Made by a program: the position numbers and the translations under genes. Below the pieces are notes generated by a model that was given only the letters and a program-made list of their open reading frames with translations, had not been told where the DNA came from and did no database searches. A stretch of DNA of 64,000 nt from JAIVJG01 sp964236735 (lineage in GTDB: Bacteria > Acidobacteriota > Blastocatellia > Pyrinomonadales > Pyrinomonadaceae): assembly GCA_964236735.1 (NCBI GenBank), contig CAXSFM010000004.1:248001-312000 (forward strand). The letters are read 5' to 3'. This document shows positions 51,948-60,119 of the stretch, in pieces (position 1 is the first letter of the stretch; each line of letters opens with the position of its first letter).

Positions 51948-54077
51948 ATGAAAAGGTACGCTCTACATTACAAGCGACGACTCGCGCTCATCATCGCCCT
52001 CGCGAGCGGTATGTGCTTTGTCCTGCGCTCAAGTTCAGCACAGTCAGCGAGACCCATCCTCATCAGCGAAGCAACTTCGACGCGCGCCGTCGCCCTCGAC
52101 TCTCTGACCAGACAGAGCGAGCCGTTCGCCCTCGTCTCGCCCGTGCGATTCGGCGCGGACTCACGCACGCGCGTGATGCTCTTCGCCTTGAATCTTAACC
52201 TCGAACAGGCGGGCGATTTTTCCGCCGTCTCGGTTGATGCTGAAGACGCCGCGCATCGCGTCTTTCCGCTCGTGGTCGAGTACGTGGGAGTTGTGCCGGG
52301 ACAGGAATGGATGACCTCCATCGTCGTCAAGTTGGGCGACGAATTGCAGGATGCGGGCGATGTGCTGGTGCGCGTCAATTATCGAGGCGTCGCGAGCAAT
52401 CGCGTGCGGGTCGGCATCGGCCACATCGGGGGCGGCCTTGCGGACGACATCAATTCTGTGCCGACTCCTGCGCCTGCCGCCGTCACGCCGACGCCAAACA
52501 CGAATCCCGTCACCGCCGGAAATTTGACGACAACTGATGTGCAAAATGTCATCGCGCAGGCCGTCTCCGCCGCCGCATCTTTGAATCGCGCTGTGACGGT
52601 CGCCGTGACGGACAGGGAAGGGAACGCGCTCGCCGTCTTCGTGATGAGCGGCGCGGGCGCGACGACACAGATACGCGGCGGCGGTCAGGCGGGGCGCGGA
52701 CTCGAAAGCATCAACGTGCCCGCGTCGCTGGCGGCGATTTCCAAAGCGGGGACGGCGAGCCTCTTCAGCACGCAGGGCAACGCCTTCACGACGCGCACCG
52801 CCGGCTTCATCATTCAGGAACACTTTCCGCCGCGCGTGGATTTTCAACCGGGCGGGCCGCTCTTCGGCGTGCAATTTTCCTCGCTGCCGTGCGGCGACAT
52901 CAAACGCCCCGCGTTGCCGCTCGGACTCTCGGCTGATCCGGGCAGCGTGCCGCTTTACAAGAACGGCGTGGCCGTCGGCGGCGTCGGCATCGAGGGCGAC
53001 GGCCTGTACACGATTGACAAAGACCCGGCGGATTTTGATGAGCCGTTTGAAGAGTTGATCGCTGTCGCATCGGCGCGCGGATACGAGCCGCCGTCGCTCA
53101 TACGCGGAGACAATATTCTGGTTGGCGGCATCCGTCTCGCCTATCTCAACGTGACGGACGCGGACGCGCCTCGTCCCGCCACGCTTCCTTTCACAAGTTT
53201 GCCCGGCGCAGTTGATTCGAGTTATCCGATACGCGGCGCGCAACCGTCATCATTCGTGCCTGCGACAGTCGGCGGTGTGAGCGGAGCGGTTGACACGCGA
53301 TTTTTTCCGTTCGTCGGTAGCTCTCTAATTTCGACGAACGCGCTGACGGCGGCGGACGTGAATCGCATCATCGCGCAAGCGGCGCAGCAAGCAGAAATTA
53401 CGCGCGCGGCGATCCGGCAACCGCTCGGCAGCCAGGCGCGCGTGAGCATCGCCGTCGTGGACGCGGAAGGCTTCGCGCTCGGCATCTTTCGCACGACGGA
53501 CGCGCCGGTCTTCGGCTTCGATGTCTCGGTGCAGAAAGCGCGGACGGCGGCGTTCAACTCCAACCGCAACGCGGCGAGTCTCTATCGCAGCGCAGGACTC
53601 GGCATTTATGTTGACCGCGCGCGGGCGGACGGGATTTTGCTCGACGGCACGGTGGCGTTCACGGATCGCGCGGGCGGTTTTCTGCATAGACCGTTTTTCC
53701 CGGACGGACTCAACCCGAACCCCGCCGGCCCCTTCAGCACGGAAATTTCAGAGTGGAGCGTCTTCAACAACGGCCTCCAACTCGATTTGATAAAAACGAA
53801 CTTGCTGGCGGCCATCGGCGGCGCGAGCGTCCCTTGCTCGACGATTCCGAATTTGCGAAACGGTCTCCAGATTTTTCCCGGCAGCGTCCCGCTCTATAAA
53901 AACGGAGAACTCGTCGGAGCCATCGGCATCAGCGGCGACGGAGTTGACCAAGACGACCTCATCGCCGCCGCCGGCAGCAACGGCTACGCCGCACCAGCCG
54001 CAATGCGCTCAGATCAAATCTTCGTCAGAGGCACGCGATTGCCTTACGTCAAATTCCCACGCAGCCCGAATCTCTAA
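51948..54077 (+). CDS. Secreted protein with shared N-terminal module and two HbpS/GlcG-like domains
   Basis: A 709-residue protein with a signal peptide (ALIIALASGMCFVLRSSSAQ). Residues about 33-165 repeat the module of the DUF1800 protein at 6867: RAVALDSLTRQSEPF, SRTRVMLFALNLNL, HRVFPLVVEYVGVVPGQEW and SNRVRVGIGHIGGG. Two copies of an HbpS/GlcG (Pfam Haem_degrading) domain follow, beginning LTTTDVQNVIAQAVSAA and LTAADVNRIIAQAAQQA, each continuing with a VAVxDxEGxALxxF strand and a KAxTAxF-like helix. HbpS binds haem and senses oxidative stress outside the cell. Placed divergently from the multihaem unit, a haem-handling role is attractive but unproven. Confidence 0.83.
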   Translation: MKRYALHYKRRLALIIALASGMCFVLRSSSAQSARPILISEATSTRAVALDSLTRQSEPFALVSPVRFGADSRTRVMLFALNLNLEQAGDFSAVSVDAEDAAHRVFPLVVEYVGVVPGQEWMTSIVVKLGDELQDAGDVLVRVNYRGVASNRVRVGIGHIGGGLADDINSVPTPAPAAVTPTPNTNPVTAGNLTTTDVQNVIAQAVSAAASLNRAVTVAVTDREGNALAVFVMSGAGATTQIRGGGQAGRGLESINVPASLAAISKAGTASLFSTQGNAFTTRTAGFIIQEHFPPRVDFQPGGPLFGVQFSSLPCGDIKRPALPLGLSADPGSVPLYKNGVAVGGVGIEGDGLYTIDKDPADFDEPFEELIAVASARGYEPPSLIRGDNILVGGIRLAYLNVTDADAPRPATLPFTSLPGAVDSSYPIRGAQPSSFVPATVGGVSGAVDTRFFPFVGSSLISTNALTAADVNRIIAQAAQQAEITRAAIRQPLGSQARVSIAVVDAEGFALGIFRTTDAPVFGFDVSVQKARTAAFNSNRNAASLYRSAGLGIYVDRARADGILLDGTVAFTDRAGGFLHRPFFPDGLNPNPAGPFSTEISEWSVFNNGLQLDLIKTNLLAAIGGASVPCSTIPNLRNGLQIFPGSVPLYKNGELVGAIGISGDGVDQDDLIAAAGSNGYAAPAAMRSDQIFVRGTRLPYVKFPRSPNL

Positions 54078-54084
54078 GTAGTCA

Positions 54085-54184
54085 AGAAGGCAAAAGGCAA
54101 AGTTCAAAAATCAAAAGGCAAAAGTGAAGAAGAGGAGAGACGCCTGTCTTCATCTTTGCCTTTTGCCTTCACCTTTGCCTTCAC
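54085..54184. repeat. Palindromic simple-word repeat (AAGGCAAA type)
   Basis: One arm has GAAGGCAAAAGGCAAAG and AAAAGGCAAAAGTGAAGAAG; the other has CTTCATCTTTGCCTTTTGCCTTC and ACCTTTGCCTTC. It fills the gap between two convergent genes and ends at the stop codon of the TPR gene. Confidence 0.8.
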
Positions 54185-54943
54185 TCAGGGCAACGCTTCG
54201 ATGTTGTCGCGCAGAGATGAGAGGTCAGGATTACGTGCGTCGAGTTCTTCGAGATGTTTGAGCGCTTCGGTGGCGACAGTCTTGTCCCTCTTGAGCAGAG
54301 CGGCGGTGGCGATGTTTTTCCAACTGTTGAGATGGTTCGGATCAAGCTGGATTGACTTGCGGTATTCGGCGATGGCGCGGTCGTAGTCGTGCGGGATGCG
54401 GTTGAAAAAAGTGTTGCCGAAGTCGGTTCGCACATCCGGCTCATCCGGGTTGATGGCGAGCGCGCGTTCGTAGTAGCTTGCCGCGCCGACGTAATCGCGC
54501 GCGTCGTACTTCGTATTTCCCATCCCTGCCAGAGCCTCGAAACTTTGCGGCTTGAGCGCGAGCGAGCGGTCAAAGTAGAGCGCGCTTTTCTCGAAGTCAT
54601 GCGAGGCGTAAAAAGTTTTCGCGGCGGACATCTGCGCGTCAAAGTCCTGCGTGTTGCGGTCGGCTTTGTCCATCGCGGCCTGCGCTTCAGCGGAGGTTGA
54701 CGCCGCGCTCGCGCCCGTCTTGTTCGTGTCTGCCTGCATGTCTCCGCCGTTGTTGATGTCCGGGTGTCCGGGCGGGAGTCGGCCTCCGCTCTGCTCCTCG
54801 TCGAGCGGGCCGGCATTGGTGATTGATGACGCGCGCGTTGCAGGGACGTTTGCGCCGGGACGCGAGACGGCATTCGCGATGAAGAAGCCGATGCCGAATC
54901 CGAGGACGATGCCGAGCGCGCACAGGATAAAATTTCTGGACAT
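54185..54943 (-). CDS. TPR membrane protein, paralogue 1
   Basis: A 252-residue protein with one N-terminal membrane helix (NFILCALGIVLGFGIGFFIANAV), a Gly/Thr/Asn-rich linker to about residue 100, then three to four tetratricopeptide repeats starting TQDFDAQMSAAKTFYASHDFEKSALYFDRSL. It shares its whole layout, including xQDFDAQMxAA before the repeats, with the gene at 58547. TPR proteins hold partner peptides; in cytochrome c systems such a helix-plus-TPR protein (CcmI/NrfG) escorts apocytochrome. Given the adjacent ResB/CcsA pair, the same role is likely here. It is divergent from resB. Confidence 0.85.
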   Translation of the reverse strand: MSRNFILCALGIVLGFGIGFFIANAVSRPGANVPATRASSITNAGPLDEEQSGGRLPPGHPDINNGGDMQADTNKTGASAASTSAEAQAAMDKADRNTQDFDAQMSAAKTFYASHDFEKSALYFDRSLALKPQSFEALAGMGNTKYDARDYVGAASYYERALAINPDEPDVRTDFGNTFFNRIPHDYDRAIAEYRKSIQLDPNHLNSWKNIATAALLKRDKTVATEALKHLEELDARNPDLSSLRDNIEALP

Positions 54944-55176
54944 AATTTAGCTTGGAAGAACGAATACCGGCGGCGCAAACATGCTTGGCCACGCTACTTG
55001 TCGGTTAATAAATCGTCAACTCAACGTGCCTGTGAATGATAACAACTACAGTCGGGCATTTGAAGCCGGGCGTTGATTCACCAACCCGGTTCAGTGAGTA
55101 CGGGGCGACTCAAACGTTAAGAAAACTCTTTTCCCGGATAAGAATTAGGTCGCTTTTGCATGAGGGCTGAATAAGT

Positions 55177-55205
55177 TGCCGGTCAAGCGTCGTTCGGCTA
55201 TGATG
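55177..55205 (+). promoter_or_regulatory. Candidate promoter of the resB-ccsA operon
   Basis: TTGCCG and TATGAT with 17 bases between, about 95 bases before resB. Confidence 0.45.
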
Positions 55206-55226
55206 AGGCGTACTCAAAGAGGAGCA

Positions 55227-55256
55227 TGGCATCATTTGCGGCGGTGTTCGTCTGAT
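55227..55256 (+). CDS. Possible nine-residue leader peptide
   Basis: ATG to TGA coding MASFAAVFV, with AGAGGAG placed just before the ATG at somewhat short spacing. It lies between the promoter candidate and resB, whose own ATG has no good ribosome site. It could be a regulatory leader or chance. Confidence 0.25.
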
Positions 55257-55299
55257 ACCATACTCAACACTTCATAGTTTTTCCGTCATTCATAAAACA

Positions 55300-56823
55300 A
55301 TGTCAGCCATCGAAGAAACCAAAAGCGACATCAACGCTCAGACTTCGCCGGCGCGTGCAGCAGAAGCGCCCTCCATCATTACGCGGACGCTCAATCTGCT
55401 CAGTTCCGTCCGCTTTGGCGTGACGCAACTCGTGCTGCTCGTCATCGCTTCTATGATCGGAATGCTCATCATGCAGCAGAACGTCGAGGGCTTTGACAAG
55501 TATTACGCTGAGTTGACGCCCGCCACGAAACTGCTCTTCAGCAAACTCGGCTTCTTCGACATTTATCACTCGTGGTATTTCAACGCGCTTCTGCTCGTCC
55601 TCTCGCTCAACATCATCCTCGCTTCGATTGATCGCTTTCCGAGCGCGTACACCTACATCTCGCGCAAGAAGCTCGACGCCTCGGTGCACTGGCTCAAAGG
55701 GCAGGAGCAGAGCGCGACGCTCAACGTGCGGAGCGAGAGCCAGAGCGCGGCGGTTGAAAAAGTCGCGGTGGCTTTCAAGAGCGTGGGCTTGAGTTCGCGC
55801 GTGACGGAGAAGAAGGGCAAGACCTACGTTTTCGGCGAGCGCGGGACATGGAATCGTCTCGGCGCTTATGCCGTCCACGTCGCATTATTGACGATTTTCA
55901 CGGGTGGCTTTCTCACCGCGCAGTTCGGGCGCACGGGTTCGATGCCGCTCATGCCGGGCAAATCCGCAAGCGAGATGTCGGAGACGGTCAACGATGTGGA
56001 CAAAATCGCGAAGTCCATCACGCCGCTCCCGTTCACCGTCGAATGCACGGACATTCAACAGAAGCTCATCAAAAAAGACGGCGCGATTACCGCCGACAAT
56101 ACGCTTGACTGGCTGACGCGCGTCAAAATCAAAGACCCCGACTACGGCGAGCGCGAGGCGTTGATACACTTGAACGCGCCTTACGATTATCGCGGCTACA
56201 GATTTTTTCAGGCCAGTTTCATCGCCGACGGCAAGGCGCGCAACGTGACAGTGCGCGTGACGCCGGAAGCGGGCGGCGAGTCGCAGGACATCAATATTCC
56301 GCGCGGCGGCTCGGCCAAACTCTCAGACGGCACGCGCGTTGACCTGACGGATTTTTCCGCACAGTTTAGTGTGGGAGGTGGCGAGCAAGAGACGGAGCGC
56401 AGCGTCTATACGAATCCGGCGGCGACACTTCTGGTGCATCAACCTTCGGGCGAGACGATCAAGGCTTTCGCCTTCACGCCGGAGATGGCGGAGCGCGCGC
56501 CGTTCGCGAAGAAGCCTGTCGCGGGCTATACATGGCGTTTGATTGACTTCGAGAAAGTGCCGCTCGCGCACGTCCTCTCGATTCAGAAAGACCCCGGCTC
56601 GTCCGTCGTCTATGTCGGGTTTCTGTTGCTGGCGTTGACACTCTCGGCGGTCTTTTTCTTTTCTCATCAGCGCGTCTGGGCGCTCATAGAGGAACGCGGA
56701 CAGGGAAATTTCGAGGTCACGCTTGGCGGCAATACTAATCGCAATAAACTCGGGTTCGGTGACCGCTTCAAGCGTCTCGCCGGCGCTTTGGGCGGGGAAG
56801 TCAGGGAGGTTGAGAAATCATGA
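55300..56823 (+). CDS. resB: Cytochrome c biogenesis protein ResB
   Basis: A 507-residue ResB/Ccs1 protein. Three N-terminal helices (SSVRFGVTQLVLLVIASMIGMLIMQ first), then a large outside domain with the family's AVEKVAVAFKSVGLSSRV, GAYAVHVALLTIFTGGFLTAQFG helix and ALIHLNAPYDYRGYRFFQASF blocks, and a last helix with VVYVGFLLLALTLSAVFFFSHQRVWALIE. With CcsA it forms the system II synthase that moves haem out and attaches it to CxxCH sites. The stop overlaps the ccsA start by four bases (ATGA), so the two are translationally coupled. Its presence explains how the nearby multihaem proteins are matured. Confidence 0.94.
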   Translation: MSAIEETKSDINAQTSPARAAEAPSIITRTLNLLSSVRFGVTQLVLLVIASMIGMLIMQQNVEGFDKYYAELTPATKLLFSKLGFFDIYHSWYFNALLLVLSLNIILASIDRFPSAYTYISRKKLDASVHWLKGQEQSATLNVRSESQSAAVEKVAVAFKSVGLSSRVTEKKGKTYVFGERGTWNRLGAYAVHVALLTIFTGGFLTAQFGRTGSMPLMPGKSASEMSETVNDVDKIAKSITPLPFTVECTDIQQKLIKKDGAITADNTLDWLTRVKIKDPDYGEREALIHLNAPYDYRGYRFFQASFIADGKARNVTVRVTPEAGGESQDINIPRGGSAKLSDGTRVDLTDFSAQFSVGGGEQETERSVYTNPAATLLVHQPSGETIKAFAFTPEMAERAPFAKKPVAGYTWRLIDFEKVPLAHVLSIQKDPGSSVVYVGFLLLALTLSAVFFFSHQRVWALIEERGQGNFEVTLGGNTNRNKLGFGDRFKRLAGALGGEVREVEKS

Positions 56824-58454
56824 GTGAAGTTTTAGAGCAGCCGACAATGCTGGGAATGCATGAGCAGACAGTGAATGACTCTGCCTTACAATCTTATTTT
56901 CCAGCCATCTTTGCTGTGGGCGGCGCGGTGCTGATGGCGCTGCTGCGCTGGCAGATGGGCGGCGCGCATTTCATCTCGGACGGAGCGTTGATGATGCTGG
57001 CGCTGGCGTCGTATCTGACAGCAGCCGTCTTTTTTCTGACGAATCTCTACGCGCCATCTACGCTCTTCCAGAAGATCGGTTTATGGACGGCGACGGCAGG
57101 CGTCTTCTTCAACGCATCGAGTTGGGGCGTGCGTTGGGTCGCCGCGCACGACCGCGAGTTGGACATCATCATGCGACAGGGCGGCGGAGAGATGCCGTGG
57201 TTTTTCCGTTACATCCCGTTCGCGAATCTTTACGACTTGAGCCTCGCGTTCGCTTTCGGCGCAGGCATTACGACGCTGCTCATCGCGCACCGTCGCAACT
57301 TTCGTTTTCTCGGAGCCATCACGCTGCCGCTCGCTTCGCTTGTTCTGATACTCGCGCGCTTCATCGGCAACGAATTTATCAACTTGCCGCCGGTGCTTGA
57401 TTCTTACTGGCGACCGATTCACGTCGGCATCGCTTCGTTGAGCTACGGCATCGCGCTCGTCTGCTTCGCCATTGCCGTCGTGTATCTCTTAAAGGACGGA
57501 GTCAAGGTCGAAGCGATGGCGATTTGGGCGAGCATCTTCGCCTTCGCCGTTATCGCCACCGTCAGCCGCTTCTCTGTCTTCTCGCCTTCGACATTTGGAA
57601 CTTATTCAGCCTCGACGTTTCTGCCGCCGCGTATCCCTCTGCCCTTGCGCGCGGACATTCCTTATGTCGGCTGGCTGCTCGCGCTGGCGGGGCTGCTCTT
57701 GCTCGGCGTGATGGTGCTCTTCGGCAAATACATCGCGCAGCAGGACGAGGGCGCGAAAAAGTTGGGACACTATTTTCTCAAAGGCGCGCTCGTCGTGCAG
57801 GCGCTCGCCATCGCTCTGCTCGTCGGACAGGTCAAAAATTTGACGAACGTCGGTGTCTGCACAGGCGCGCGTCCAGATGGAACGGCGTGCGTCAACGCGG
57901 GACAATTCCGCAAGTTCGGCGTGTGGATGGCGCAGCAGGACAACATGTCGCCGGAGCAGATCGCGCAGGTTCCAGATGAGCGTCTGGAGCGCGCGGCGGG
58001 CACTTGGGTGAACGCCAATCAGTCGAAACTTTTCCTGAGCCTGAACGCCAATCCGGTCGAACTCGCCGCGTTGATCACTGCGTTTGCGGCGACGCTCTTC
58101 GTCATCATCTTCAGCTTCCGCACAGAGAAATTGCGCGCCGCACTGCCCGACAAAGAAAAGATTGACAGCCTGATGTACAAGACGGGCGGCGTCGCCTTCG
58201 CCGGACTCGCGCTGCTCTTGATGACCGGCGCGATCTGGGCGAACGAGAGTTGGGGACGCTGGTGGGGCTGGGACTCGAAGGAGACCGGCGCGCTCGTCGC
58301 GTGGCTGACTTACGGCGCATTCCTGCACGTCCGCATCTCGCGCGGCTGGACGGGACGCGCGTCCGCCTACTTCGCCATCGTCGCTTTCCTGCTCGTCATT
58401 TTCACGTATCTCGGCGTCAGCTATCTGCTGCCGGGACTGCACTCTTACGCCTGA
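56820..58454 (+). CDS. ccsA: Cytochrome c biogenesis protein CcsA
   Basis: A 544-residue membrane protein with eight or more helices. Near the C-terminus is the haem-handling tryptophan-rich WWD signature WGRWWGWDSKETGALVAWL, with flanking histidines (FLHVRISRGW; PIHVGIASLSYG earlier) expected to bind haem. It is longer than typical CcsA (about 320-400), with a loop region (about 330-400) of soluble character holding two cysteines (VGVCTGARPDGTACVNAG). It partners ResB as the cytochrome c synthase of system II. Followed by a palindromic repeat, then the second TPR gene. Confidence 0.94.
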   Translation: MSEVLEQPTMLGMHEQTVNDSALQSYFPAIFAVGGAVLMALLRWQMGGAHFISDGALMMLALASYLTAAVFFLTNLYAPSTLFQKIGLWTATAGVFFNASSWGVRWVAAHDRELDIIMRQGGGEMPWFFRYIPFANLYDLSLAFAFGAGITTLLIAHRRNFRFLGAITLPLASLVLILARFIGNEFINLPPVLDSYWRPIHVGIASLSYGIALVCFAIAVVYLLKDGVKVEAMAIWASIFAFAVIATVSRFSVFSPSTFGTYSASTFLPPRIPLPLRADIPYVGWLLALAGLLLLGVMVLFGKYIAQQDEGAKKLGHYFLKGALVVQALAIALLVGQVKNLTNVGVCTGARPDGTACVNAGQFRKFGVWMAQQDNMSPEQIAQVPDERLERAAGTWVNANQSKLFLSLNANPVELAALITAFAATLFVIIFSFRTEKLRAALPDKEKIDSLMYKTGGVAFAGLALLLMTGAIWANESWGRWWGWDSKETGALVAWLTYGAFLHVRISRGWTGRASAYFAIVAFLLVIFTYLGVSYLLPGLHSYA

Positions 58455-58460
58455 AGAAAA

Positions 58461-58545
58461 GTGATAAGTGATGAGTAATAAGTGATGAGTCAAGAGAAAT
58501 CGCTTTCTTCTCATCATTCATCATCCATCACTCATCACTCGTCAC
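58461..58545. repeat. Palindromic simple-word repeat (GTGATGAGT type)
   Basis: Arm one has GTGATAAGTGATGAGTAATA and AGTGATGAGT; arm two has CATCCATCACTCATCACTCGTCACT, its near reverse complement. It fills the gap between ccsA and the TPR gene and stops right at the TPR ATG, so it may mask that start in a hairpin. Confidence 0.8.
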
Positions 58546-58546
58546 T

Positions 58547-59311
58547 ATGACCAAAGAGAACGTCCTTTTTTCCATCATCGGAATTTTGCTCGGCTATGTC
58601 GTCGGTTTCACCTTCGTCGTCTATGTCAACGGGCAGAGCCAGACGCGCGTGCCCGTGTCGAGCGATGGCGATGAACAGTCACAAGCGGAATTGCCTGCGG
58701 AGCATCGCGCGCTTCCCGACAATTCCGTCAAAGATCAGCAGACGTTGAAGTCCGGCGCGCAGCAGGCAGGGAACGACGCGCGTAACGCATCGCAGGATTT
58801 CGACGCGCAGATGCGCGCTGCCGTCGCGTGGGGCAATGCGAACAACTTCGAGGAAGCGATTGATTACCTGACGCGCGCCAACGAGCTTCGTCCCGACGAT
58901 TACGAAACGCTGGTTAATTTGGGCAACGCGAATTTCGAGGTGCGACGCTATGAGATCGCCGAAAAGTGGTATCTCGCCGCGCTCTCGAAAAAGCCTGAGG
59001 ACGTGAACGTCCGCTCCGATCTTGGCCTTACATATTTTGTGCGCGAGCCATCGCAGCCCGACAAAGCAATCGCCGAATTTCGCCGCGTTCTCAACTTCAA
59101 TCCCGAACACATCCCGACGCTTCGCAACCTGACGCTGACGCTTCTCAAAACGGGCGACGTGCCCGAAGCCGAGCGGACGCTCGCGCGCCTGCAAAAGTCC
59201 GACCCGAATTACACGGACATGCCTCGTCTGCGTGAAGAGTTGGAAAAAGCTCGCGCGAATAAAACTTCAACATCAACTGACGCGAGTAACAAAAACCGGA
59301 AAGCAACGTGA
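58547..59311 (+). CDS. TPR membrane protein, paralogue 2
   Basis: A 254-residue protein: one N-terminal membrane helix (VLFSIIGILLGYVVGFTFVVYVNG), a polar linker, then ASQDFDAQMRAAVAWGNANNFEEAIDYLTRANEL and three more TPR units, and a Lys/Ser/Thr-rich tail. It mirrors the gene at 54185 in layout and in the DFDAQM motif, though overall identity is modest. It is placed after ccsA on the same strand and overlaps the next gene by four bases. Likely holds or escorts apocytochrome for ResB/CcsA, by analogy to CcmI; not proven. Confidence 0.85.
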   Translation: MTKENVLFSIIGILLGYVVGFTFVVYVNGQSQTRVPVSSDGDEQSQAELPAEHRALPDNSVKDQQTLKSGAQQAGNDARNASQDFDAQMRAAVAWGNANNFEEAIDYLTRANELRPDDYETLVNLGNANFEVRRYEIAEKWYLAALSKKPEDVNVRSDLGLTYFVREPSQPDKAIAEFRRVLNFNPEHIPTLRNLTLTLLKTGDVPEAERTLARLQKSDPNYTDMPRLREELEKARANKTSTSTDASNKNRKAT

Positions 59312-60105
59312 GCAAGCGCGCCGCACTTAAAGTGATTTTGATGCTGGCGATGGCGGCGTCAAGCGTCTGCGGCCTGCGCCTCCTCGTCTTTGCACAGGCA
59401 ACTCTTCACGCCAATGGCTCCTGCAATGTCCGTCAGGCGCAAGGGATCAAACCGGAGACAGCATCATCGTCCACAGAAGGCGCGTCGAGCGGCATCAAGC
59501 TGCTCGTGACGGGCGCGGACGGCAAGCCGCTTCAACGCCAGCGTTTTTATCTTCTCAAAAAAGACTTGCAGCTTGTAGGCGGTCTCGATTGGACGAACGC
59601 GCCGCGTCGCGAAGACTTTCTCGCCGGAGCCAGCCCGCAACTGCGCGAGTGGTTGCGCCGACACGACTGCGATACGCTTTATTGCCCGGAGTATGAAGCG
59701 GAGTATGAGAGCGCCGTCCAGAGCGTGCCGGAATTTAAGCAGGCCTACGAGGAAGGACTGCGAAAATATAAAAGTCCGCAACTAGCGATGCGCTGGATCA
59801 CCGTCAACTTTCCTTTGAAAAACGTGCGGACTGATTATTACGAAAAGAAAAAGGCTTGGCTCGCGCGCGCCGCACAACAAAGCGGCGGAGTCTCATCCGT
59901 GATGACGGACGAGAAGGGCATCGCTTATTTCACGAATGTGCCGCTGGCGGAATTTTATGTCTCGAATCTCATGCCGCTCGTGCAAGGAGATGTTGTCTGG
60001 AACTGCAAAGTAAACGTTCCGCCGCCGATACCACGCCAGCTTTATTCTGTGCTGCTCGAACTCAGCGTCTCGAAGCCGGCAACTCCTGAAACCGGGGCCA
60101 AATAA
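59308..60105 (+). CDS. Exported hypothetical protein of the cytochrome island
   Basis: A 265-residue protein with a signal peptide (LKVILMLAMAASSVCGLRLLVFAQ). The mature part starts with a carboxypeptidase-regulatory-like strand set (GIKLLVTGADGKPLQRQRFYLLKK), an alpha-helical insert with two cysteines in HDCDTLYCPEY, and a second beta part (TDEKGIAYFTNVPLAEFYVSN), the typical sandwich pattern. No catalytic motif. The GTG start overlaps the TPR gene's stop, and the cytochrome gene follows after 14 bases, so it belongs to the same operon. Confidence 0.75.
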   Translation: MSKRAALKVILMLAMAASSVCGLRLLVFAQATLHANGSCNVRQAQGIKPETASSSTEGASSGIKLLVTGADGKPLQRQRFYLLKKDLQLVGGLDWTNAPRREDFLAGASPQLREWLRRHDCDTLYCPEYEAEYESAVQSVPEFKQAYEEGLRKYKSPQLAMRWITVNFPLKNVRTDYYEKKKAWLARAAQQSGGVSSVMTDEKGIAYFTNVPLAEFYVSNLMPLVQGDVVWNCKVNVPPPIPRQLYSVLLELSVSKPATPETGAK

Positions 60106-60119
60106 ACTGATCGCGTACC

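Larger units (their letters stand above)
54944..55299. other. Divergent intergenic region with candidate promoter and leader frame
   Basis: About 356 bases between the TPR gene and resB. It holds a small hairpin (CCGGGCGTTG with CAACCCGG near 55066-55089), a promoter candidate and a ten-codon frame with AGAGGAG before its ATG. No larger gene is seen, and resB itself lacks a clear ribosome site. Confidence 0.5.

Noticed and set aside
52161..53243. A 360-codon minus-strand frame opposite the HbpS-like gene
   Set aside because: Antisense composition and no domain match.
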